Positions 1 through 8,272 of a stretch of 64,000 nucleotides of DNA are shown one piece after another. Position 1 is the first letter of the stretch. Each line of letters begins with the position of its first letter. This stretch comes from Bradyrhizobium sp. (GTDB lineage: Bacteria > Pseudomonadota > Alphaproteobacteria > Rhizobiales > Xanthobacteraceae). A program made the position numbers and the translations under genes. The notes beneath the pieces were generated by a model that was not told the DNA's origin, made no database searches, and was given only the letters and a program-made list of their open reading frames with translations. The stretch covers positions 21,824 through 85,823 of the forward strand of contig NZ_DAIDJE010000048.1 in NCBI RefSeq assembly GCF_027451485.1. The letters run 5' to 3'.

Positions 1-231
1 CGGAGTGCCCCCGACATAGACTTCACCTTCGTCCGGCGATTCGAGCAGGCCCGCAATATGGAGCAGCGTCGATTTGCCGGTGCCCGATGGGGCCACGAGC
101 GCGACCGACTGCCCGGCCCACAGTGCGAGCTTGGCACCATTCAGAATGACCAACGGCGCGGCGCCCTGCATGTACTGTCGTTTGATCTCGTGGAGATAAA
201 CGACCGGTACCTCCTCCGCCCCCTCCACCAT
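1..231 (-). CDS. lolD: Lipoprotein-releasing ABC transporter ATPase LolD (partial, N-terminal part)
   Basis: ATP-binding subunit of the LolCDE complex, which extracts outer-membrane lipoproteins from the inner membrane. Only the first 77 residues are inside the window; the rest lies beyond the left edge. The translation begins [20 protein letters not shown] and contains a Walker A motif (PSGTGKST) followed by [16 protein letters not shown], the usual ABC ATPase beginning. The ATG at 231 is preceded by GAGGGAGAG at 232-240, a good ribosome binding site, and lies only 8 bases after the lolC stop, so the two genes are almost certainly cotranscribed. Assignment to LolD rather than another MacB-type ATPase rests on that neighbour. 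Confidence 0.9.
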   Translation of the reverse strand, partial: MVEGAEEVPVVYLHEIKRQYMQGAAPLVILNGAKLALWAGQSVALVAPSGTGKSTLLHIAGLLESPDEGEVYVGGTP

Positions 232-238
232 CTCTCCC

Positions 239-1519
239 TCACTCGTACCGCAGCGCTTCGACCGGGTCGAGGCGGGCAGCACGCCAGGACGGATAGAGCG
301 TAGCCAGGAAGGACAGGGTCAGCGCCATGATCACGACAGCGCTGGTTTCTCCGAAATCGATCTCGGCCGGCAGTTTGGAAAGAAAATAGATCGTCGGATC
401 GAAGATTTCAGTGCTGGTGAGCCAGGACAGAAACTGGCGGATCGATTCGATGTTCATGCAGATCAGCACGCCGACCAGAAACCCGGTAATCGTGCCGACC
501 ACGCCGATCGATGCGCCGGTGATCAGGAATATCCGCATGATCGCCCCCTGTGAGGCGCCCATGGTGCGCAGGATCGCGATGTCGCTGCCCTTGTCTTTCA
601 CCAGCATGATCAGACCGGAGATGATGTTCAACGCGGCGACTAGCACGATCAAGGTCAAAATCAGGAACATGACGTTGCGCTCGACCTGAAGCGCGTTGAA
701 GAACGTCGCATTTCGCTGCCGCCAGTCGACCAGGAAGATCGGCCGCCCTGCCGCCTCGGTCACGCTTTTTCGAAAAGCTTCGATCTTGTCGGGGTTGTTG
801 GTAAACACCTCGATCGCGGACACATCGTTGTTACGGTTGAAATAGGCCTGCGCTTCCTTCAGTGGCATGAATACGAAACCCGAATCGTATTCCGACATGC
901 CTATCTCGAACACGGCCGCAATCCGGTAGGGCTTGATGCGCGGCGTGACGCCCATCGGCGTCACGGCTCCCTTCGGCGAAATCAGCGTAATCATGTCACC
1001 GGCGTGCAGCGACAGCGAGTCGGCCAACCGGCGGCCGATCGCAACCCCCTGCCCTTCATCAAACCCCTCGAGCGAACCTTGCTTGATGTTCTTGGCAATG
1101 GACGGAAGACTGTTGAGATCCTCGCCGCGAATGCCGCGAATGAAAATGCCGGACGCGTTATAGGGTGAAGATCCGAGCCCCTGACCGTCCACCACGGGCG
1201 CGGCAAGCTTGATTCCGGGCACCTGACTGATCCTGTCCGCCACGTCCTTCCAGTCCGTTAAAGGCGATTCCAGGGGCTGCACCAGAAGGTGGCCGTTGAG
1301 ACCAAGGATCTTGTCCAGCAGTTCCTTGCGAAAGCCGTTCATCACGGCCATCACGATGATCAGCGTCGCAACGCCAAGCATGATGCCAAGGAACGAGAAC
1401 CCGGCGATAACGGAGATGAAGCCTTCCCTGCGGCGGGCCCGCAAATAGCGTCCAGACAGCAGCCACTCGAAGGGCGCGAAAGGCCGGGTTTGAACTGTCT
1501 CGCTCATGGCTTGATCCAT
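239..1519 (-). CDS. lolC: Lipoprotein-releasing system transmembrane protein LolC/E
   Basis: Inner-membrane permease of the LolCDE lipoprotein exporter, 426 aa. A transmembrane segment near residues 35-60 is followed by a large periplasmic domain and three C-terminal hydrophobic segments (FtsX/MacB architecture), ending near DPVEALRYE, a typical terminus of this family. Many alphaproteobacteria have a single LolC/E-type gene next to lolD, as here. Two in-frame ATGs (1519 and 1507) are possible starts and neither has a strong ribosome binding site; the longer form is given. The gene lies downstream of proS on the same strand with an 80-base gap. Confidence 0.93.
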   Translation of the reverse strand: MDQAMSETVQTRPFAPFEWLLSGRYLRARRREGFISVIAGFSFLGIMLGVATLIIVMAVMNGFRKELLDKILGLNGHLLVQPLESPLTDWKDVADRISQVPGIKLAAPVVDGQGLGSSPYNASGIFIRGIRGEDLNSLPSIAKNIKQGSLEGFDEGQGVAIGRRLADSLSLHAGDMITLISPKGAVTPMGVTPRIKPYRIAAVFEIGMSEYDSGFVFMPLKEAQAYFNRNNDVSAIEVFTNNPDKIEAFRKSVTEAAGRPIFLVDWRQRNATFFNALQVERNVMFLILTLIVLVAALNIISGLIMLVKDKGSDIAILRTMGASQGAIMRIFLITGASIGVVGTITGFLVGVLICMNIESIRQFLSWLTSTEIFDPTIYFLSKLPAEIDFGETSAVVIMALTLSFLATLYPSWRAARLDPVEALRYE

Positions 1520-1594
1520 GTCCGATTTTCACACGATTCGGGGCCAATTGTGGCCACAGCGGTCGGTATTCCCACCGGCCCGCGGTGGATAATC

Positions 1595-2911
1595 CTAAAT
1601 CATCCGCGCCAGCACGTCCGCCGCGCTCAAGTTCTCGCGCGTGCCGTCGGCGCGCCGCTTGAGTTCGAACTTGCCCTCGGCAAGTCCTTTCGGGCCTACG
1701 AGGATTTGCCAGGGAATGCCAATCAAATCGGCGGCGGCAAACTTCGCTCCTGCCCGCTGGTCCGTATCGTCGTAGAGCACCTCGACGCCCTTGGCCGTCA
1801 GTTCACGATAGAGCTGCTCGCAGGCACCATCGGTGTCTGCCGATCCCTGCTTCAGATTCAGGATCACCGCCTTGAACGGCGCGACGGCCTCCGGCCATTT
1901 GATGCCGGCGTCGTCATGACAGGCCTCGATGATCGCACCCAGCAGCCGGGAAACGCCGACCCCATAGGAGCCGCCGTGAATGGCGACCTCGGCGCCATCA
2001 GGTCCGGCCACCAGGGCCTTCATCGGCTCGGAATATTTGGTGCCGAAATAGAAGATCTGGCCAACCTCGATGCCCCTCGTGTGCACGCGCTTCTCTGCCG
2101 GGACTTCGCGCTCAAAGCGGGCCGCATCGTGCACGTCCTCGGTGGCCGCATAGACCGATGTCCATTGCTTGATGATCGGCGTGAGGTCGCCATCGTAATC
2201 GACGTTCTCGCCGGGCACCGGGAGGTCAAGCACGTCGCGGTCGCAGAACACGGCGGACTCGCCGGTCTCGGCGAGCACGATGAATTCGTGGCTGAGGTCG
2301 CCGCCAATCGGGCCGGTCTCGGCGCGCATCGGTATCGCTTTCAATCCCATCCGTGCGAAGGTGCGCAAGTAAGCGACAAACATGCGGTTATAGGCGCGCC
2401 GCGCGCCGGCCTCGTCGAGGTCGAAAGAATAGGCATCCTTCATCAGGAATTCACGCCCGCGCATGACGCCGAATCGCGGCCGCTGCTCGTCGCGGAACTT
2501 CCACTGGATATGGTAGAGGTTGAGCGGCAGGTTCCGGTACGACTTGATATAGGCGCGGAAGATCTCGGTGATCATTTCCTCGTTCGTCGGCCCGTAAAGC
2601 AGCTCGCGCTTGTGCCGATCGGCGATGCGCAGCATCTCGGGGCCGTAGGCGTCATAGCGGCCGCTCTCGCGCCAGAGATCGGCAAGTTGCAACGTCGGCA
2701 TCAGAAGCTCAAGCGCGCCGGCGCGGTTCTGCTCCTCGCGCACGATCTGCTCGATCTTCTTCAATACCCGCAAGCCGAGCGGCAACCAGGCGTAAATGCC
2801 GGCCGCTTCCTGCCGGATCATGCCTGCGCGCAGCATCAGCCGATGGGAGACGATTTCCGCCTCTTTCGGATTCTCCTTCAGGATCGGGAGAAAGAAACGC
2901 GACAGTCGCAT
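1595..2911 (-). CDS. proS: Prolyl-tRNA synthetase
   Basis: Class II aminoacyl-tRNA synthetase that charges tRNA-Pro. At 438 aa it is the short alphaproteobacterial form, without the editing insertion of the longer (about 570 aa) ProS of E. coli. Class II signatures are visible: GPTNEEMIT near residue 107, [25 protein letters not shown] near 140-165, and the glycine-rich [12 protein letters not shown] near 320. It starts at ATG 2911 and reads [20 protein letters not shown]. In many rhizobia proS lies between a DUF1467 gene and lolC; here the copper block 3043-6597 lies upstream of it. Confidence 0.96.
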   Translation of the reverse strand: MRLSRFFLPILKENPKEAEIVSHRLMLRAGMIRQEAAGIYAWLPLGLRVLKKIEQIVREEQNRAGALELLMPTLQLADLWRESGRYDAYGPEMLRIADRHKRELLYGPTNEEMITEIFRAYIKSYRNLPLNLYHIQWKFRDEQRPRFGVMRGREFLMKDAYSFDLDEAGARRAYNRMFVAYLRTFARMGLKAIPMRAETGPIGGDLSHEFIVLAETGESAVFCDRDVLDLPVPGENVDYDGDLTPIIKQWTSVYAATEDVHDAARFEREVPAEKRVHTRGIEVGQIFYFGTKYSEPMKALVAGPDGAEVAIHGGSYGVGVSRLLGAIIEACHDDAGIKWPEAVAPFKAVILNLKQGSADTDGACEQLYRELTAKGVEVLYDDTDQRAGAKFAAADLIGIPWQILVGPKGLAEGKFELKRRADGTRENLSAADVLARMI

Positions 2912-3042
2912 GGGCCTCGCCTCGACGGAATCAGTCGGAATTGCAGGAATTTGCGGCAGTCAAACCGGATCGGCCGGAAAAACACAAGGGCGCAGGCCCA
3001 AGAGGCCGCGGTTTTCAGGCCGATTTTGCGGCTCCGCGCCCC

Positions 3043-3549
3043 TTACATTTTCATACCGGGCGCCATCTTCATGCCGCCACCAGCCGGCCCCATCGCACCG
3101 ATGCCCTCAACGTCAAACGTGACGGTGACCTTGCCTGCCCGCTCGAACTGAAGCGTCAGCGGCACCTTCTCGCCTTGCTTGAGAGGGGCTTTCAAATCCA
3201 TGATCATCAGGTGATAGCCATTCGGTGCGAACTTGACGGACTTGCCGGGATCAATGGTCAGACCTCCCTCGACAGGGCGCATTTTCATGACACCGTTCGT
3301 CATCGACATCTCATGCACCTCGATTTTGTCGGAGATGTCGCCGGTCACGCCGACCAGCTTGTCGGCCGTCGTGCCCTTGTTCTCGATGGTCAGGTAGCCG
3401 CCGCCAACCTTGGCACCGCCGGGCGTCGCGCGGCTCCAGGCCTGGCTGATGACGAGATCACCGGCCTTCACTTGGTCCGCCTGGACGGGCGCCGTCAGGA
3501 GAGCCGCCGCACAAACAATGCCAGAGAGCACACTAATGATCTGTTTCAT
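3043..3549 (-). CDS. Periplasmic copper chaperone PCu(A)C family protein
   Basis: Predicted exported copper chaperone (PCuAC/DUF461), 168 aa, a family that delivers Cu(I) to cytochrome oxidase assembly or buffers periplasmic copper. An N-terminal signal peptide (MKQIISVLSGIVCAAALLTAPVQA) is followed by a cupredoxin-like domain with AWSRATPGGAKVGGGYLTIEN and VHEMSMTNGVMKMRPV; the spacing of His and Met residues fits the H(M)X10MX21HXM copper site, closed by GYHLMIMDL. The C-terminus is Met-rich (GGGMKMAPGMKM), which may add copper binding. ATG 3549 is chosen because the upstream in-frame codon at 3561 is GTG and GGAA is well placed for the ATG. It is divergent from the DUF2946-copC-copD genes. 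Confidence 0.92.
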   Translation of the reverse strand: MKQIISVLSGIVCAAALLTAPVQADQVKAGDLVISQAWSRATPGGAKVGGGYLTIENKGTTADKLVGVTGDISDKIEVHEMSMTNGVMKMRPVEGGLTIDPGKSVKFAPNGYHLMIMDLKAPLKQGEKVPLTLQFERAGKVTVTFDVEGIGAMGPAGGGMKMAPGMKM

Positions 3550-3581
3550 GCGAAATTCCACGTCTGCCAGCTTTTGTTTTC

Positions 3582-3599
3582 CTTTGCGCTACCGCAAAG
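3582..3599. promoter_or_regulatory. Palindrome in the divergent copper-gene promoter region
   Basis: CTTTGCG-CTAC-CGCAAAG is a perfect 7-bp inverted repeat with a 4-base spacer, located 33 bases upstream of the PCuAC start and in the only intergenic region shared with the divergent DUF2946 gene. Position and symmetry suit a dimeric regulator. No known copper-regulator consensus was matched by eye, so this is only a candidate operator. Confidence 0.3.
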
Positions 3600-3739
3600 C
3601 ACGTCATGGCCGGGATTGCTAGGTTGAAATCGTCTACTATACTCCCGGCGCGCGTTCAGCGGTCGCATCCGCTCGAACCGTCGCCAAACCAAGCCAGAAC
3701 CTAACTCCCGTAACCCTGCATAGCAGTACGCTTGTGAGC

Positions 3740-4147
3740 ATGCCAACCGGAGCAAATCAAGGATGCGCGAGGCTGCGCCTGTTCTGGCGGAGGCTGGTCG
3801 GCGCGGCTGCGATCTACGCCCTGGTCATGCAGCCGCTGCTGCTGGCGGCCGGAGCCCAGTTCGCCGAAGCGTCGGTCCTTGATAACGTTGCGTTCTCCCA
3901 GCTTTGCCAGCATAACGCCGACGGCAGTCCGGTTTCACCTGCCAACCAGGAACACCACCGGGCCCACCAACATTGTCTGCAATGCTTTTCCGGCGCCTTT
4001 GCGCTCTTGGGCGCCCCGCAGTCCTTCGTCGTCGCGTCTATTGATCGCCAGTTCCGCAAATTACGGGAATCCGGGCGATCGCTGCGCCTGCCGTCGTTGT
4101 CGCAGTATTCCGTCGCCCGTCCGCGAGGGCCTCCGCTCAGCGTGTGA
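3740..4147 (+). CDS. DUF2946-like protein, putative membrane/periplasmic copper-associated protein
   Basis: About 135 aa. A hydrophobic N-terminal segment (AAAIYALVMQPLLLAAGAQFAEA) is followed by a Cys/His stretch (LCQHNAD, HHRAHQHCLQCFSGAF), which resembles the DUF2946 family often found beside copper genes. Function is unknown; the His/Cys cluster suggests metal contact. Start is uncertain: GTG 3734 or ATG 3740, neither with a strong ribosome binding site. It is followed 63 bases later by the outer-membrane-like gene and is probably the first gene of the DUF2946-OMP-copC-copD unit. Confidence 0.7.
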   Translation: MPTGANQGCARLRLFWRRLVGAAAIYALVMQPLLLAAGAQFAEASVLDNVAFSQLCQHNADGSPVSPANQEHHRAHQHCLQCFSGAFALLGAPQSFVVASIDRQFRKLRESGRSLRLPSLSQYSVARPRGPPLSV

Positions 4148-4210
4148 TGCAATCCAGCCCTTTCGGCTGGCCAAACCTTGCGTTCACGTATTCTGACCGG
4201 AGAAATCCCG

Positions 4211-5167
4211 ATGTCTCGGCTCTTGCCACGTCTTCTTGCGCTTGCGGGCGTTATGGCGCTGTCCTGCACGTCGCACGCCTTAGCCCACTGCTTTGTCGGC
4301 GCGCGCTTCTTTCCTGCCACCCTTGCCACCGATGATCCCTGCGTCGCAGACGAGATGTCATTGCCCACTGTCGGATGGTCGAAAACCGGCGACGTCCCGG
4401 CCGCCACCGAATGGGACTTTTCCGGCGAACTCTCGAAACGCATCACGGATAATTTCGGCATCTCGATCGGCCAGGGCTGGACGTCCATTCGTCAGGCCGA
4501 CGGCACGCTGACACAGGGCTTCGATAACTTCGAGACGGCATTCCAGTATCAAATCGTCAAAGACCGCGAGCACGAGCTCGCCGTCCTGTCGGGCCTGGTC
4601 GTGGACTGGGGGCACACCGGTTCAACCGGTTCGGGCCTGGCCACCGACTACAGTCTTGTGACTCCGACGGTTTATATCGGAAAGGGGTTTGGCGATCTGC
4701 CCTCGGAGTTCGGTTGGTTCCGCGCCTTCGCCGTCACTGCTCAGGTCGGCTATCAAATTCCGACGAACTCTTTCGACATCGCCCAGAACATCTTCATTCC
4801 CCAGCAGCTGATTTATGGCGCCTCACTCCAATACAGCATGTCCTACCTGAAATCGGAGATCGTCGATCTGGGGCTTCCGGATTTCATCAACCACCTGATG
4901 CCGATCGTTGAGTTGAGCTTGACGACACCGGTCGCCAACAACTTCGGTAATCCCTACACCACCACAGGTACAGTCAACCCCGGCGTGATCTACGTGGGAA
5001 GCGGATTTCAGGTCGGGCTCGAGGCGATGGTTCCTGTCAACCGAGCCAGCGGAACGGGAGTCGGCGTTCTCGGGCAGCTGCACCTCTATCTCGACGACAT
5101 GTTCCCCTCGACTTACGGCCAGCCGCTGATTGGCGGATTGGCAACGAACACCCCCCGTAAACTCTGA
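4211..5167 (+). CDS. Secreted outer-membrane beta-barrel-like protein of unknown function
   Basis: 318 aa. A signal peptide (MSRLLPRLLALAGVMALSCTSHALA) is followed by a body of alternating short beta-like segments rich in Gly, Thr, Tyr and Phe (for example ITDNFGISIGQGWTS, TPTVYIGKGFGDLPSEFGWF), without long hydrophobic helices. It resembles the transporter-like beta-barrel families related to phenol-degradation MetA proteins, but I cannot name a family with certainty. ATG 4211 follows GGAGAA at 4199-4204. The stop is 8 bases before copC, so it belongs to the copper unit and may be an outer-membrane channel or sensor for it; that role is inference. Confidence 0.75.
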   Translation: MSRLLPRLLALAGVMALSCTSHALAHCFVGARFFPATLATDDPCVADEMSLPTVGWSKTGDVPAATEWDFSGELSKRITDNFGISIGQGWTSIRQADGTLTQGFDNFETAFQYQIVKDREHELAVLSGLVVDWGHTGSTGSGLATDYSLVTPTVYIGKGFGDLPSEFGWFRAFAVTAQVGYQIPTNSFDIAQNIFIPQQLIYGASLQYSMSYLKSEIVDLGLPDFINHLMPIVELSLTTPVANNFGNPYTTTGTVNPGVIYVGSGFQVGLEAMVPVNRASGTGVGVLGQLHLYLDDMFPSTYGQPLIGGLATNTPRKL

Positions 5168-5175
5168 GGCAAACT

Positions 5176-5529
5176 ATGCGTATCCTGACTCTCGCGACCA
5201 CAACGTTTTTCGTAACCGCGGCAGCCGCGGCTGCCCACGCCCACGCTTTTCTCGATCACGCCGAACCGCGGGTGGGAAGCACCGTCCCCTCCGCTCCCAG
5301 GGAAGTCGTGCTGACATTCTCCGAGAGCCTGGAGCCGGCATTCAGTTCGGTCGAGGTGAGCGACGCCAGCGGCCACAGCGTCGGCCAAGGCAAACCAAGG
5401 ATAAGCGCGACCACCATGCGGGTCGGCCTCAAGCCGCTGCCGCCGGGCACGTACCGCGTTCGCTGGCATGTTCTATCGGTAGATACCCATACCACGGAGG
5501 GCAACTTCACCTTCCAGGTTGGCCGTTAA
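5176..5529 (+). CDS. copC: Copper resistance protein CopC
   Basis: Periplasmic copper-binding protein, 117 aa, of the CopC/YobA family. The signal peptide ends at AAHA, so mature protein would start at HAFLDHAEP, giving the N-terminal His copper ligand seen in this family. The beta-sandwich pattern is visible (VVLTFSESLEPAFSSVEV, GTYRVRWHVLSVDTHTTEGNFTFQV) and VDTH supplies the usual C-terminal Asp/His ligands. It lies between the outer-membrane-like gene and copD on the same strand. Confidence 0.93.
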   Translation: MRILTLATTTFFVTAAAAAAHAHAFLDHAEPRVGSTVPSAPREVVLTFSESLEPAFSSVEVSDASGHSVGQGKPRISATTMRVGLKPLPPGTYRVRWHVLSVDTHTTEGNFTFQVGR

Positions 5530-5607
5530 CTGTCCGCCCGCTTCCGACATCAGCCCCGCTCAGCGGGTCGTATGCGCGGCCGGCTTCCTCCTTCCGGCCA
5601 ACGCTCA

Positions 5608-6597
5608 ATGGAGAGCATGTTGATCGATCCGCTGATTGTTGTGCGGGACCTCCACCTGGCGTCGACGATCGCCGTCGCCGGCGTGATCTTCTTTGACCTC
5701 TTCATCGCCACGCCGCTCCGGCGAACGGGATCGCCGTCCACCAAAGCAGGAGTGGCCTTGCAATCCTCCCGCGGGAAAATTCTTTGGATCGGCCTGGCGT
5801 TGTCGATTGTATCCGCGCTGGCCTGGCTGTGCCTGGTATCCATGCGGATCGTCCACGAGGACTTCAACGACGTTTTGACCGACGGCACGGCCTGGCTCGT
5901 GCTGACGCAAACCCAATTCGGCTTGGCCTGGCAAATGCGGCTGCTGCTCGGCGTCGGGCTTGCTGCCTGCTTGCTCATGCAGAGAGCAACCGGCAGCCGC
6001 GTCGCCAATGTCCTGGCGATTTTCGCGAGCTTGCTTGCCGCGGCGTATCTCGGTTCTCTTGCCTTTGCGGGCCATGGCGCGAAAGGGCTCGGCCTCGAGC
6101 ACAACATCCATCTTGCCGCCGATTTTCTGCACCTGATCGCAGCCGGTCTGTGGCTCGGCGCACTCGCGCCGCTGCTGCTCTGGCTCGTCTATCTCTGCCG
6201 CTTTCAGGAAAACGGCTGGGCGTCCGCCGCGGCTCGCGCGGCCGGCAGCTTCTCGCTGATTGGTATTTTTGCCGTCGGAATCCTGCTGGTCAGCGGGCTC
6301 GTCAATGCCGCCTTCCTGCTCGGCGGGATGCACAGCCTGATCAACACTCCTTATGGCCGCCTGCTGCTCCTGAAGGTCGTGCTGTTCGCCGCCATGGTAG
6401 GCTTGGCTGGAATTAACCGGCAGTACCTTCTTCCCCGCCTGTCCAGCGACTTGCATGCCGACGGCTCCTCCGTTGCCCTCCGCTGGCTGATCCGCAGCGC
6501 GCTGCTCGAAATTGCGCTTGGTCTTGCGATCGTCTGCATTGTCGGCGTGCTCGGCATCATGCCTCCGGCCGCTGACATGGCCGCCCACATACACTGA
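5608..6597 (+). CDS. copD: Copper resistance protein CopD
   Basis: Integral membrane protein of the CopD family (PF05425 type), about 329 aa, with roughly eight hydrophobic segments. It is thought to move copper across the inner membrane together with CopC. Family features include HLASTIAVAGVIFFDLF near the N-terminus, HNIHLAADFLHLIAAGLWLGALAPLLL in the middle, and GRLLLLKVVLFAAMVGLAGINRQYLLPRL near the C-terminus; conserved His residues lie in the membrane segments. Start is uncertain between ATG 5608 and ATG 5617. It is the last gene of the copper unit; the next terminator on this strand is 300 bases away at 6898. Confidence 0.92.
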   Translation: MESMLIDPLIVVRDLHLASTIAVAGVIFFDLFIATPLRRTGSPSTKAGVALQSSRGKILWIGLALSIVSALAWLCLVSMRIVHEDFNDVLTDGTAWLVLTQTQFGLAWQMRLLLGVGLAACLLMQRATGSRVANVLAIFASLLAAAYLGSLAFAGHGAKGLGLEHNIHLAADFLHLIAAGLWLGALAPLLLWLVYLCRFQENGWASAAARAAGSFSLIGIFAVGILLVSGLVNAAFLLGGMHSLINTPYGRLLLLKVVLFAAMVGLAGINRQYLLPRLSSDLHADGSSVALRWLIRSALLEIALGLAIVCIVGVLGIMPPAADMAAHIH

Positions 6598-6773
6598 GCG
6601 GCAACTGGGCGGCGAAAGCAACTGAGGTAAGCCGTTCAATAGATTACTGAAATACCTTCATTCGGGTTTTCAATGCCGAAATTCCATTCATTTCGCTGCA
6701 TGCTGTATTTTTGAACATTCGTTGCCGGAATGGGTGACACGGCAGAAATTTTGGTCTAGGAATGCCCCCCTCA

Positions 6774-6930
6774 GACGGGTCGAGAGGCTGTCTGGTGGTC
6801 CAAGTCTCGGGAGGAGCCCTGGCGCGCAAAAAGGCAGCGTCGACCCGTCAATCAAGATCAATCCACGATACGGGAAAATAGGGACGACACAATTTTCGGA
6901 GCAGGACTTCGCAGGTCCTGCTCCTTTTTT
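6774..6930 (+). ncRNA. Candidate structured RNA or long 3' UTR ending in an intrinsic terminator
   Basis: No convincing gene is present between copD (stop 6597) and 6976. GACGGGTCGA at 6774-6783 is the exact reverse complement of TCGACCCGTC at 6840-6849 and encloses about 56 bases with further short pairings (GCTG near 6787 with CAGC near 6835). About 50 bases later a strong intrinsic terminator follows at 6898-6930. A long-range stem followed by a terminator is typical of a small RNA. It could instead be a structured 3' UTR of copD. It does not match the 4.5S, tmRNA or RNase P cores I know, and no promoter was recognised. Confidence 0.4.
6898..6930 (+). terminator. Rho-independent terminator
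   Basis: GGAGCAGGAC (6898-6907), loop TTCGCAG, GTCCTGCTCC (6915-6924), then six T. This is a perfect 10-bp stem with a T-run, strong on the plus strand. It terminates either the copper transcript or the candidate RNA just upstream. Confidence 0.88.
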
Positions 6931-6975
6931 ATTTCCGACCTGTTGTCGCTATCCCACCGATCGGAAAGGCACCGG

Positions 6976-7323
6976 TCAATCGCGATCGAGAAAACTCGAG
7001 CCAATGCTCGCCTTCTTCTTGATCGGATCGAAATCGCAAAAAACGCCGTCGGCAACGAGGGTGTAGCTGGCGACGACGTTGTACTTGTCGAGCTTCACCG
7101 AGTTCAGACCAATCACGCGGGTGCTGGAGCCCCCGTTCCACTTGAAAGGCGTGGTGCTGGACGCCCGCTCGCAAGCTGCCACCGCGTCCGCAAACACATA
7201 GCCCTCGACGAAGCTTCTCAGCGTCTGAAGCTGGCCGCTGACCTTCCAATCGATATATGCAGTCGTGGCGAGGCCTGCGACGGCGAGCAACAACAACGCG
7301 ACCACGATTCGCTGAAACCACAT
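6976..7323 (-). CDS. Hypothetical membrane-anchored protein
   Basis: 115 aa. One N-terminal hydrophobic segment (IVVALLLLAVAGLATTAYI) acts as signal or anchor, and the remainder appears extracytoplasmic, with a Cys pair (ACERA and FCDFD) that could form a disulfide. ATG 7323 follows a GGGGGC sequence; a TTG codon 12 bases upstream is a less likely start. I do not recognise the family. It lies on the minus strand between the DUF1467 gene and the candidate RNA, downstream of the complex I array, and could be the tail of that transcript. Confidence 0.6.
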   Translation of the reverse strand: MWFQRIVVALLLLAVAGLATTAYIDWKVSGQLQTLRSFVEGYVFADAVAACERASSTTPFKWNGGSSTRVIGLNSVKLDKYNVVASYTLVADGVFCDFDPIKKKASIGSSFLDRD

Positions 7324-7363
7324 CTTTGCCCCCAATCACAAAAAACGCGCTGACCTAAAGCCC

Positions 7364-7639
7364 TCAGAACGGCATACCAATCAATTTCGACAATCGATCG
7401 ATATTAAGCCATCCTTCGTAGTATGCCGTCATCCCCGCAGCATAGATCACCGCTGACAACAGCGTGGTCCAGATCAGCTTGCGGCCCATGCGCGTTGCGA
7501 TCGGCGCCCCCGGATCGGTGCCGGGACTTCCGCCACCGTCTTCGTGCAGGCTCCGCACGCCGAAGGGCAGCGTCACGAACAACGTGATCCACCATATGAC
7601 GAAGTAGATCGCAAAGCCGGTTGAAATGGTATAGGCCAT
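7364..7639 (-). CDS. DUF1467 family membrane protein
   Basis: 91 aa with two hydrophobic segments (TISTGFAIYFVIWWITLFVTLPFGV and WTTLLSAVIYAAGMTAYY) separated by a polar stretch beginning SLHEDGGGSPGTDPGAP, the recognisable pattern of DUF1467. Function unknown. In many rhizobia this gene follows mce and precedes proS. Here it follows mce with a 161-base gap filled by inverted repeats, and proS is about 4.5 kb further on. Confidence 0.85.
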   Translation of the reverse strand: MAYTISTGFAIYFVIWWITLFVTLPFGVRSLHEDGGGSPGTDPGAPIATRMGRKLIWTTLLSAVIYAAGMTAYYEGWLNIDRLSKLIGMPF

Positions 7640-7652
7640 GGCTAGCAGTCCA

Positions 7653-7796
7653 ATTCTAACATTCGCATCCCTTCTCAGCAGCCGCTTTTGCGAATGTTAG
7701 AATCAAAGGGACCACTGGAAAATATTGGTTTGTGGTGCAGTCTTGGATTTGACATTCGGCTGGTGAACTCGCGGCTAGGGTCAAATCCACTGCACC
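7653..7796. repeat. Composite inverted-repeat element between mce and DUF1467
   Basis: Two hairpin-forming pairs occupy the gap. A perfect 15-bp pair: ATTCTAACATTCGCA at 7653-7667 and its exact reverse complement at 7689-7703. A second pair: GGTGCAGT-CTT-GGATTTGAC at 7734-7753 and GTCAAATCC-ACTGCACC at 7780-7796, 17 paired bases with a 3-base bulge. The second pair ends 4 bases from the mce stop codon, so it may stop or stabilise the mce transcript, although no T-run is present. The composition differs from the flanking genes and suggests a short dispersed element. Confidence 0.6.
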
Positions 7797-7800
7797 GGGT

Positions 7801-8202
7801 TCAGGCCTGCTCGATTTCGACAAGCGCGCCGGAAAAGTCCTTCGGGTGCAGGAAGAGCACCGGCTTGCCATGCGCGCCGATCTTGGGAATGCCGTCGCCG
7901 AGAACGCGCGCGCCCTCCTTGATCAACAGGTCACGCGCCACAGTGATATCGGGCACTTCATAGCAGATGTGATGAATGCCCCCGTCGGCGTTGCGCTCCA
8001 GAAATTTGGCGATCGGCGACGTCTCACCCAGCGGCTGAATGAATTCGATCTTGGTGTTCGGCAAGGTGACAAACACGGTGATGACGCCGTGCTCGGGCAA
8101 CGGCACTGCCGGCGAAATATCCGCGCCGAGAGAGCCATATATCCTGGCGGCCTTTTCGGCGTCATTGACCGCAATTGCCACGTGATTGAGCCGGCCAAGC
8201 AT
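7801..8202 (-). CDS. mce: Methylmalonyl-CoA epimerase
   Basis: 133 aa glyoxalase-fold (VOC) enzyme that interconverts the (S)- and (R)-forms of methylmalonyl-CoA in propionyl-CoA metabolism. Recognisable features are LNHVAIAVNDAEKAARIY at the N-terminus (metal His), IEFIQPLGETSPIAKFLERN, GGIHHICYEVPDI (second metal His) and the C-terminal LVEIEQ (metal Glu). ATG 8202 is preceded by GAGGGAGGC, a strong ribosome binding site, which favours it over the GTG-type upstream start. It follows the RNase J gene on the same strand with a 70-base gap. Confidence 0.93.
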   Translation of the reverse strand: MLGRLNHVAIAVNDAEKAARIYGSLGADISPAVPLPEHGVITVFVTLPNTKIEFIQPLGETSPIAKFLERNADGGIHHICYEVPDITVARDLLIKEGARVLGDGIPKIGAHGKPVLFLHPKDFSGALVEIEQA

Positions 8203-8272
8203 TGGCGCCTCCCTCATCCTTTATAGCCAGGAGAGCCGCGCCGCAAAAGCCCGCGTGCCCGTTCCAGCTTCA

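Noticed and set aside
1289..3151. Long plus-strand open frame of about 620 codons over lolC and proS
   Set aside because: It is the antisense shadow of two clear genes on the minus strand; high G+C makes such long false frames common. Its translation has no recognisable domain.
6774..6930. Identification of the candidate RNA as 4.5S, 6S, tmRNA or RNase P RNA
   Set aside because: The conserved cores I know for 4.5S, tmRNA and RNase P are absent, and I could not establish the 6S central bubble; so it is reported only as an unknown structured RNA.
6722..7066. Possible protein of 114 codons over the candidate RNA and terminator
   Set aside because: It runs through the strong terminator hairpin, has no ribosome binding site and no plausible composition.
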